Shown here: positions 21,485-29,623 of the stretch, piece by piece | How positions within the stretch are numbered: the first letter of the stretch is position 1 | How the letters are laid out: each line of letters begins with the position of its first letter | Notes under the pieces: generated by a model | Seen by the model: the letters and a program-made list of their open reading frames with translations, nothing else | The model's database searches: none | Told to the model about the DNA's origin: nothing | Program-made: the position numbers and the translations under genes | Assembly (NCBI GenBank): GCA_947172415.1 | Contig: OX359202.1 | Location: 5,566,899 to 5,630,898, forward strand | Length of the DNA stretch: 64,000 nucleotides | DNA from: Chondrosia reniformis | Taxonomy: Eukaryota > Porifera > Demospongiae > Chondrillida > Chondrillidae | Direction: 5' to 3'

Positions 21485-23617
21485 TTACCATTCATGTCTA
21501 TTAATACTGCTACTATCAGGGGCAGTGGCAGGTGGAGTAGTTGGAGGCTTAGTGTGGCAGCAGTAGCAAGCATTGAGTAAGGGAATGCACCAATCTCTTC
21601 TTTCTACTTTTGCTTCTTCTCTTTGTGTAGCAAGCGTTTCCTCAAAACTCGCACTAAATCTCAATTGGTCCCTGTCTCTTCTAATCCTTTCATCACTATT
21701 TGGAAATTCTATGGATGTGCAAGGCTCCAACTCTTCTGTATCTTTTTTGAAACTATGTTGTTCAATACTAGTAGATGAACCTCCGAGTAGAGTTGCATGC
21801 TCAGTTTCTCGTGATGGTTCAGATTTGCAAAATACACACCACTTAATCTTAGATATGGATTGGATGACAAAAAAGATGACATAGAAAAAAGGCAGAAGAA
21901 TTAGAATCTGTTGAATCACAAACCAAGCAATAGTTGATGGAAGAACTCTTGACTCTGTATATATCACATGGTAATTCCACAAAGATATTGCATTTATTAA
22001 AATGGTTATTAAAAGAAAAACAGATTGCACTGTATTCAGACTAAATTCAATTTTCTTTATTCCGACTTTAGAATTATACGGACGTAGCCAGGAGATAAGG
22101 ATAAGGTAGGCTCCAGCTAGTGCAATCTGGGGAACATATTGATGCTCCAATTCCATAATTAAGGCATAAATCATTCCTGAGAAGATCCGATACAGAAACA
22201 AAGTCATTCCAAAAAGATAGTACTTTTCCTTAAAACAATATGCATAATAATTACAGAAATCAGAGACAGTTTTAACCCACCAGGAACCATTAGATACATA
22301 ATTTGTGTCCAATTGGTGTAATCTTGTATTCTTATATCTACGATAAAATTCAATTCTGTTACGTATCATGTAGCATAGCAAAATAAAAATTGGAAGAACA
22401 ATCAAGAAAAATATCACAGTCAATGCTGGAATGGCATAGGGCAGATGTTTATGATCAAAGGGCCTTATGTATGGATCTAGTTGAAGGCATTGGACTTTTT
22501 CTTTCATGTTACTTAAGGTCACTGTTGACAATAATATGAATGAGACATTGATCAATTTGGAGTAAGCCAGGAGGAAGAAAGAAGCAAAGCCAGCATTCAG
22601 GGTGACATTCTCTTTGTTAAAACAACTTCGTTGAAAACGGACTACTTTCTCATGACAGAATTGCATACATGTGAACATTCTGTTGCAACATTGTCTATCA
22701 TTTCTATGCTGGCACCTGTAAAGGCTACGGAAACCTGCAATGACTAGTATAATAAACAATGGCAAAAATCCAGATATGTATTTGGTAGCAAGATAGTCCA
22801 TATCAGTGAAACTTTCTGACACACAAAGTGGAGGAAATACTGGAAAGCTAGCTAGAAATTCCAAATTCCAAATGGAATAAAAATACCTAACCCAGGTTGA
22901 TAGAGATGCATAATTGTGATTCCTGGAAAAATCAGTCAAATCGAGGACACTATTTCCGTACACGTTCGTGTTTTCAAATGTGTTGGCGAATAACAAGAAG
23001 GCGTTCATGGGCCCACTCAACTGAATGTCAAACAGTAGAAAGATCACAACTATTATGAAAAGTGGTACAAATTCGGCTAATATCCAATAAATCACATTGG
23101 CCGCAATGTTAGCGCCTTTACAGTCTGCACAGGTAAATTCAGGTTGATTAATAGAGACACCATAACCAGATTTGCATTGAGAACAAATTAATCCTCTGCG
23201 ATTTTTGACCCCACAAAACAAAGAATCCAGTTTATTCGGGTCTAAAGGCAATCGTAAGCCGCTGGTTTTTCGTAGGCAGTGATGTATCCAGCAGTGAGCT
23301 GTAGTGAAATACTCGTCAACGAATTGCGTTTGATTTTGTACATCGACATAGCCAGCCCATTCCGTAACACGCATAACAGCTTGCAAGTTGTTGTCAGGGT
23401 TTGTTGAGTTTAGAGGAACACAATATGCAATGGAGAGAAACCTCTTGATTAATTTACCAGAGTCTTCGAAAGGAGTGTCACCGCACTGGCAACCCTTGCT
23501 CCCGGGATGAAGAAACGTTCCAGGATTACAGGTGACATTCCAACGAGTGTCGGCATCGCAAATGTCACTTGAAAGTAGACACAAGATTAGCAGGCTTACG
23601 AATAATATTTTCCTCAT
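21485..23617 (-). CDS. Membrane gene A: cysteine-rich multi-pass membrane protein, 710 aa
   Basis: A single-exon protein of unknown function. It has a signal peptide (ILFVSLLILCLLSSDICDA), then a ~150-aa extracellular Cys-rich domain with N-glycosylation sites, ending in LICSQCKSGYGV and FTCADC. About 8 clear hydrophobic segments follow, near residues 170-198, 280-298, 342-366, 394-417, 464-488, 495-512, 528-548 and 562-586; two weaker ones lie near 202-216 and 248-266. The ~120-aa cytoplasmic tail is charged and ends with WCIPLLNACYCC and a Pro/Thr run; the cysteines could be palmitoylated. The CxxCxxGYGV pattern recalls large families of sponge and cnidarian membrane proteins, from memory only. 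Its amino-acid choices differ from genes B and C at many sites (QNQTQF, RKTSG, RQCCNRMF). It is the first of three tandem copies. Confidence 0.85.
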   Translation of the reverse strand: MRKILFVSLLILCLLSSDICDADTRWNVTCNPGTFLHPGSKGCQCGDTPFEDSGKLIKRFLSIAYCVPLNSTNPDNNLQAVMRVTEWAGYVDVQNQTQFVDEYFTTAHCWIHHCLRKTSGLRLPLDPNKLDSLFCGVKNRRGLICSQCKSGYGVSINQPEFTCADCKGANIAANVIYWILAEFVPLFIIVVIFLLFDIQLSGPMNAFLLFANTFENTNVYGNSVLDLTDFSRNHNYASLSTWVRYFYSIWNLEFLASFPVFPPLCVSESFTDMDYLATKYISGFLPLFIILVIAGFRSLYRCQHRNDRQCCNRMFTCMQFCHEKVVRFQRSCFNKENVTLNAGFASFFLLAYSKLINVSFILLSTVTLSNMKEKVQCLQLDPYIRPFDHKHLPYAIPALTVIFFLIVLPIFILLCYMIRNRIEFYRRYKNTRLHQLDTNYVSNGSWWVKTVSDFCNYYAYCFKEKYYLFGMTLFLYRIFSGMIYALIMELEHQYVPQIALAGAYLILISWLRPYNSKVGIKKIEFSLNTVQSVFLLITILINAISLWNYHVIYTESRVLPSTIAWFVIQQILILLPFFYVIFFVIQSISKIKWCVFCKSEPSRETEHATLLGGSSTSIEQHSFKKDTEELEPCTSIEFPNSDERIRRDRDQLRFSASFEETLATQREEAKVERRDWCIPLLNACYCCHTKPPTTPPATAPDSSSINRHEW

Positions 23618-23820
23618 CTCGTTCCTGTTGACAGTATAATAATCCGAAGCTTGCGGTAGTGAAAATGGTCAAAAACCGCAGCCGTATTTCAAGAAACTTA
23701 CGGTCTCTAGAATAAGCCCGGGCCCATCTGTACTTTGCAACATCTAAACGAGGAAAGGTAGCAATAGTAGCAAAAGGTAGCAAAAGGAACACAGAAGGAA
23801 TCATTACAGGTGTCCACAAT
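23618..23820. promoter_or_regulatory. 5' flank of membrane gene A, shared with gene C
   Basis: Shares long blocks with 31760-31960, for example AATCCGAAGCTTGCG and AGAAACTTACGGTCTCT, and CCCATCTGTACTT. The promoter was probably duplicated with the gene. It ends near the GGTGCTTAA-family copy at 23822. Confidence 0.6.
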
Positions 23821-23821
23821 T

Positions 23822-23940
23822 AATGTGCTTAAAAAGTGGATTATAATTAAGCACCAGGTGTATAGGAGTTACATGGTGTCATTTGCAAAAAGTGGAATAA
23901 ATAACTGGCAGGAGGCTTATAGGAGCACTTTGTCCTACTC
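23822..23940. repeat. GGTGCTTAA-family repeat, upstream of membrane gene A
   Basis: Contains GTGCTTAAAAAGTGGATT, TTAAGCACCAGGTGTATAGG and ACATGGTGTCATTTGCAAAA, then a second partial unit. It is related to 21224-21300. Confidence 0.55.
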
Positions 23941-25184
23941 CATTCCCCTGTTTTATAGCTCTCTTTTGTTTGTGTTATGCGATGAAGAATCTGATGAAGA
24001 TATTGCCCATCTTAATCATGTACTACGTACAACTGACTTGTTATAGTCAGCTTTAAGCACACAAGTAAATGGGTGTGGTTTCAATCCAATGCTAGGTGCT
24101 GATAACAGGGCCAGCAGGGACCCCTTACGCAAATGGGTGCTTTGTGTGTTCTGTTTCCTGCAGAGGTCTCCCATGGTCCCATGTTGGTCACCCTTGAGAC
24201 CACTGGACACAGCACTGTAAGGTTCAACCCAAATTTGTATCAAAATGGACAGTGAGAATTAATATTCATGTATACACTACTCTTCTGTACTAAATACAAT
24301 AATAGTATCCATGCTCATTTCCATATGTTGCAGTCAACTTAATTACTATATATATATGCTTGATGCAGTTAGAATCCTTAGTCTATTGTTTACATATAGT
24401 ATACTAGTTAAAAGATACACAGTGTATATATGGTTAATTTAACATCTGTTTGAGTTTTAGGAATTAACATTTTTCCTTGGTTGATTAGTGTCGTATTTAT
24501 TTTGTCAACTTTTTGATTCATTCCAGTTTATTTTTGAACCATTCTTGCTCCAAAAAAGGATGAAATAATTGCTCAATGGACATATGAATTCATCATATTC
24601 ATGATTTTATAATCGTATTCACAGAAACAACGTGGGCGCAATAATTACATTCATCGTATAGTTATGTAATTGCTCTCCAAGGTGTGATATATGCATTCAG
24701 TTGGGAAGTGGTTTACGTGTGTAGTAACAGGAAGAGTGGAGGAAGAATTTATCTGAAGCTGTAAAGAAATACACTCACATTTGTGACAATCAAGTTATGG
24801 AGACCCTACTTCCTCAAGTCAAGAAGACATTAGAATATATAAAACTGGAATATTTACAGAATGACTAGAATTAACATGTACATTATGTAGATGATTTTAA
24901 ACTGTACATATGCATGTGTGTGATCTGTGTATATAATTACAATCGATTTACTGATACCCCATACACTGCGGAGTGCAATGAACAAAGGGTACACTTGATG
25001 GAAATCAGTGTCCCCCCTTAGTCAATCAAATGCAAAGAGATGATCAAATGTCTTATAGGACTCCTCAGCATGGCATAAATTTGAGTGGCACACTCTGCTA
25101 GTAAGTCCTACGTTGCTCTATAATCATTATTTAACGTATAGTTTCAGCTATTTATGAGCAATGCATTTCTTCATTTTGCCAGAG

Positions 25185-25290
25185 CTGCACTGGTAGGACA
25201 ACGACGCAAGAAGCAAGCTCTCACTAACATCGAAGGAGTCAGCAGTTGGATCGGTTACACAAGTAATCGTTTTTTCTTTCTGCACACAGC
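25185..25290 (+). repeat. Diverged upstream unit of the dispersed ~705-bp repeat
   Basis: GCACTGGTAGGACAACGACG...TTGGATCGGTTACACAAGTA parallels GCGCTGGTGGCAGAGTGATG...TTGGATCAATTACAAGGATA at 25335-25420. This suggests an old ~150-bp tandem duplication. The copy at 57653 lacks this upstream unit. Confidence 0.45.
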
Positions 25291-25317
25291 ATTGAGTATA
25301 AAGTCCGGTGCTTAAGT

Positions 25318-26025
25318 CACTTCCATCACCACCGCGCTGGTGGCAGAGTGATGCGAGAGAGAAGCGTATAGAATAGAAGGAAGCTTCTGGAATTGGATCA
25401 ATTACAAGGATAATCAGTTTTTTCCTTTTTTTCTTTATCATTTCACAACGTAGTTGCATATAAATAGTCCATTTTAACATGACCATTCAGGCCTGCCAGC
25501 GTGGAGCCTCGGGTAAGGGAGTAAGTCCTTAGTCGTTGGCTTGGCAGTGTCTAGGTTCCGTAGCTGCCCTGTATCGGTTGGTGCCATGGGGATGTGCTCA
25601 CCAATTATCGATTTATCGATACAACGGAACCCGGGGAGGGATAAAGCTGGTTCTGTCACTCTGTGACTACCAAAGCTGAAACTGCACCAGTTAGGCGTTA
25701 CCAACGATCCTGGCCCCAGACGACCAGCGATGGAAGGACGGCTCGCATTGTGGATGGTAACGTGAACTCCCTGCGTCGAGCAAAATCCAAGTCACACCTC
25801 CTCGTGGTGCTCGACGGTAACAGCAGTCTCTGCTGGCTAACGTGACTGGTTTTTTCTTTTTTCTTATCGTCAGTATATCGCGATATTTGTTGAAACCCAC
25901 TGAGAATAGACGTTTTTCTCTTTTTTCCTTATTGTTAGCATATCGCGATATTTGTTGAAGGGTCTGGGAACCGATTGAGTTCCAAACACGCTTGGGCCGT
26001 TTTTTCCTCTTTTTTTCTCGTTGTG
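25318..26025 (+). repeat. Dispersed ~705-bp repeat, copy 1
   Basis: Nearly identical to 57653-58360, differing at only a handful of bases. It is more GC-rich than its surroundings. It includes ATTATCGATTTATCGATAC, and an internal direct repeat around CATATCGCGATATTTGTTGAA / GTATATCGCGATATTTGTTG, each followed by a T-rich TTTTTTC tract. Small open frames inside are shared but unconvincing. It could be a non-autonomous retroelement or a fragment of a larger one. No terminal repeats or target duplication are evident. Confidence 0.8.
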
Positions 26026-26733
26026 TTATGTAAAATTAATATTGAAGAGAATTAAAAAAAGACTTTTTACAGGATGTAGACTATATTTTTACTCTTACTT
26101 TACTTTACAATTTACTTAGAAAAAATTCAAAACATTGGAATTTATAATAAATGTCATACAAAGTTAAAGTGCTGGTAACGGTACTGAAAAAAACTTGTGG
26201 AAGTGTTCATTTGGCATTCAGGTACACTAGTGAATCTGATTCCCATGAGTTGGAGTGGGTGATATAGTGGCCATGGTGTACGTATACTTCTTTTGCATCT
26301 CTGTAAACTGAGTAGATGTGACTGTCTATCCATTGATGTTTGCTTTGGTATCAGTTCAACTGATTTTGATAGGCTGGCATGGGTTCTGTATTGCCTATAG
26401 AGCTAGCAACTGTGGACCCCTCCTCTCAGAGGTTGGTCCCATGCCAGGTTGTCAGAGGAGCAGGAGAGAGATGCAATGACTTTTCTCCTGACTGTCTAGA
26501 ATCTGTTATAGTGGAATATTGAGAGCTAAATGTATAAACCCTATTACAAGAGTACTATCGTACTGATATATAGTTGATAATTTACATGAATTGTTTTAAA
26601 ACTCTTATACGATGTATTTTAATGCCACACTTAGCAATAATTGAGTACTAGTTATATCCATCTACATTAAATGTTTCTAAATGATGGTTATTCACTATAC
26701 TGCCCATATGTACATGAACTTGTGCTGTCGTGA

Positions 26734-28833
26734 TCATGTTGGACCAATATTATCATTAGAAGTGACTGGGCTAGGATCTGTTACTGCAAAAGTATGGCAG
26801 CACACTTTGAGAAAGGGAACACACCAATCTCTTCTTTCCTCTTTTACTTCTTCTTTTTGAGCAGCATGTATTCCCTCATAGCTCACGTTAAGCTGATCTC
26901 TATCTTGTCTAATATGATCCTCAATGTCTTGATGCTCTGTGGATAGAGTTTCTTCCTGTTCTTCTTCCGGAAAGCCAGCTTGATTACCACTAGAGGATAA
27001 GCTTCTATTAGGTAAAGGTGCAGTTTCTGGTGATGATTGATCCATGCAAAATACACACCATTTAAGTTTACATGTAGATATGAAAATGTATAGAATGATA
27101 TAAATCATTGGCAGAAGAATTAAAATCTGTTGAAATACAAACCAAGCAAAGATGGTTGACTGAAATTGCCTTGTCTCAGCATACATCACATGGTAATTCC
27201 ACAAAGATATTGCATTTATGAAAATGGTTATTAAAAGAAAAACAGATTGCACTGTATTCAGACTAAATCTAATTTTCTTTATTCCAACTTTAGCTTTATA
27301 TGGACGTAGCCAGGAGATAAGGAAGAGGTAGGCTCCAGCTAGTGCAATCTGGGGAACATATTGATGCTCCAATTCCATAAATGCATAAATCATTCCTGAG
27401 CAGATTCGGTACAGAAACAAAGTCATTCCAAAAAGATAGTACTTTTCCTTAAAACAATATGCATAATAATTACAGAAATCAAAGACAGTTTTAACCCACC
27501 AGGAACCATTAGATACATAATTTGTATCCAATTGATGAAATCTTGTATTTTTATATCTACGACAAAATTCCATTCTGTTACGTATCATGTAACATAGCAA
27601 AATAAAAATTGGGAGAACAATCAGAAAAAATATCACAGTCAATGCTGGAACGGCATAGGGCTGATGTTTAGGATCAAAGGGCCTTATGTATGGATCTAGT
27701 CGAAGGCATTGGACTTTTTCTTTCATGTTACTTAAGGTCACTGTTGACAATAATATGAATGAGACATTGATCAATTTGGAGTAAGCCAGTAGGAAGAAAG
27801 AAGCAAAGCCAACATTCAAGGTGACATTCTCTTTGTTGAAACAACTTCGTTGAAAACGGACTACTTTCTCATGACAGAATTGCATACATGCGAACATTGC
27901 CTTGCAACGTGCTCTATCATTTCTATGCTGGCATCTGTAAAGGCTACGGAAACCTGCAATGACTAGTATAATGAACAATGGCAAAAACCCAGATATGTAC
28001 TTGGTAGCAAGATAGTCCATATCAGTGAAACGTTCCGACACACAAAGTGGAGGAAATACTGGAAAGCTAGCTAGAAATTCCAAATTCCAAATGGAATAAA
28101 AATACCTAACCCAGGTTGATAGAGATGCATAATTGTGATTCCTGGAAAAATCAGTCAAATCGAGGGCGCTATTTCCGTACAAGTTCATGTTTTCAAATGT
28201 GTTGGCAAATAACAAGAAGGCGTTCATGGGCCCACTCAACTGAATGTCAAACAGTAGAAAGATCACAACTATTATGAAAAGTGGTACAAATTCGGCTAAT
28301 ATCCAATATATCACATTGGCCGCAATGTTAGCGCCTTTACAGTCTGCACAGGTAAATTCAGGTTGATTAATAGAGACACCATAACCAGATTTGCATTGAG
28401 AACAAATTAAACCTCTGCGATTTTTGACATCGCAAAACAAAGAATCCAGTTTATTCGGGTCTAAAGGCAATCGTAGGCCACTGGTGTTTCGTAGGCAGTG
28501 ATGTATCCAGCAGTGAGCTGTGGTGAAATACTCGTCCACGAATGGCGTTTGATCTGGTACATCGACATAGCCAGCCCATTCCGTAACACGCATAACAGCT
28601 TGCAAGTTGTTGTAAGGGTTTGTTGAGTTTAGAGGATCACAATATGCAATGGAAAGAAACCACTTTATCAAAACACCAGAGTCTTCTTCGAACGGAACAT
28701 CGCCGCACTCGCATCTTCTAGTCCCGTTCCCGGGGTGAAGAAACGTTCCAGGATTACAAGTGACATTCCAACGAGTGTCGGCACCACAAAATAACGACAG
28801 GAGTAGCAGGCTGTTCAGGCTTACGAAGAACAT
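26734..28833 (-). CDS. Membrane gene B: cysteine-rich multi-pass membrane protein, 699 aa
   Basis: A single-exon paralogue of genes A and C. It has a signal peptide (LNSLLLLSLFCGADT), an N-terminal CECGDVPFEEDSG variant of the Cys-rich domain, the same CSQCKSGYGV and FTCADC motifs, and the same ~8 hydrophobic segments. From roughly residue 95 to 545 it is nearly identical to gene C. The last hydrophobic segment (IYIILYIFISTCKLKWC) and the ~110-aa tail are clearly different from A and C, although WCVPFLKVCCH keeps the Trp-Cys end motif. Neither flank is shared with A or C. The function is unknown; a receptor or channel-like role would be speculation. Confidence 0.85.
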   Translation of the reverse strand: MFFVSLNSLLLLSLFCGADTRWNVTCNPGTFLHPGNGTRRCECGDVPFEEDSGVLIKWFLSIAYCDPLNSTNPYNNLQAVMRVTEWAGYVDVPDQTPFVDEYFTTAHCWIHHCLRNTSGLRLPLDPNKLDSLFCDVKNRRGLICSQCKSGYGVSINQPEFTCADCKGANIAANVIYWILAEFVPLFIIVVIFLLFDIQLSGPMNAFLLFANTFENMNLYGNSALDLTDFSRNHNYASLSTWVRYFYSIWNLEFLASFPVFPPLCVSERFTDMDYLATKYISGFLPLFIILVIAGFRSLYRCQHRNDRARCKAMFACMQFCHEKVVRFQRSCFNKENVTLNVGFASFFLLAYSKLINVSFILLSTVTLSNMKEKVQCLRLDPYIRPFDPKHQPYAVPALTVIFFLIVLPIFILLCYMIRNRMEFCRRYKNTRFHQLDTNYVSNGSWWVKTVFDFCNYYAYCFKEKYYLFGMTLFLYRICSGMIYAFMELEHQYVPQIALAGAYLFLISWLRPYKAKVGIKKIRFSLNTVQSVFLLITIFINAISLWNYHVMYAETRQFQSTIFAWFVFQQILILLPMIYIILYIFISTCKLKWCVFCMDQSSPETAPLPNRSLSSSGNQAGFPEEEQEETLSTEHQDIEDHIRQDRDQLNVSYEGIHAAQKEEVKEERRDWCVPFLKVCCHTFAVTDPSPVTSNDNIGPT

Positions 28834-29484
28834 TTTCCTCTCGATTTCCTTTAATGGTGCCTGATACTAATTGTTCTTTTTGAATAGGAAAGGACGATTA
28901 TCTATCATACATGAGAGTTGAGATTCATACGCGCCTCCGTCTCTGATGCTCCGTGCATATTTGTTTGCTATTGCCAGGTAGAATGTCCTTCGACCTCTTA
29001 ACAAGACATCAACATCATGCAATGTGGCAATGTTGGACTGCGAAATTATCAGACCATCTGCAAGCTGTGTTCAGGGGCGGATCCAGTGGAATGGGGGGGG
29101 GGGCAAAGAAAAATATTTTCGGTTGCTTACAGCTACTCCGGCATTCGATATACAATGGAGTGCTCTCTGGTTTTCACTTCAGTGCACTGGTGTATACAAA
29201 ATGCTTCCTATGGTTGCAGACTGACGTTAGATACAACTGTAGAGAGAGCACTATAGATCGACCATCTCTTCTAGTTCAACACAAGTTACGCAATCATAAA
29301 CTGCCAGTTATACAAGCAAAACAAATGCAGCAGACTGAACTAGTTTGCACAGTTAACAGCACTCAATGACATACATTATAAAGTAACATTGTACAAGCCT
29401 ACTAGAGGCAATACAAATGGACATGAATCAGTTAATTGGCATTCCTCACTAAAGATTATTCAGGGATTATATGTATTAACAAAT
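28834..29484. other. Intergenic region between membrane genes B and C
   Basis: Contains CAGGGGCGGATCCAGTGGAA next to a G-run (about 29070-29103), similar to the outer end of hAT-type MITEs, but no matching right end was found. No coding frame is supported. This is the promoter side of gene B. Confidence 0.4.
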
Positions 29485-29623
29485 GAAGTTTCAAAAATCA
29501 TTAATGCTAAAAGAACAAAGAAACCTTCATAATTCAGTCATGTCTGTTATGCAGTGTAATAAGTTGTTAGCTAATTGATCAATCAATCTTAGAGAATTGT
29601 TAGCAAAACGTATCTTATAACAA
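29485..29623. repeat. 3' flank shared between membrane genes C and A
   Basis: Counterpart of 21355-21484; see that entry. It contains the same TAAGTTGTTAGCTAATTGAT block just after the stop codon. Confidence 0.75.

Larger units (their letters stand above)
23941..26733. other. Intergenic region between membrane genes A and B
   Basis: No convincing gene. It contains the dispersed repeat at 25318-26025 and a diverged half-copy ahead of it (25185-25290). A small frame at 24731-24840 behind an AG looks faintly exon-like (EEWRKNLSEAVKKYTHICD) but has no partner exon. The rest is AT-rich. Confidence 0.5.

Noticed and set aside
24731..24867. Possible terminal exon reading EEWRKNLSEAVKKYTHICD
   Set aside because: It has an AG before it and a plausible start, but no partner exon, family match or good end; the frame degrades after about 24840.
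25474..25704. 76-codon minus-strand frame, repeated exactly at 57810-58040
   Set aside because: Its conservation is explained by the near-identical dispersed repeat; a plus-strand frame in the same place is equally conserved and no domain is recognisable.
29070..29103. hAT-type transposon end (CAGGGGCGGATCCAG)
   Set aside because: No matching inverted right end or 8-bp duplication was found, so only a mention is justified.
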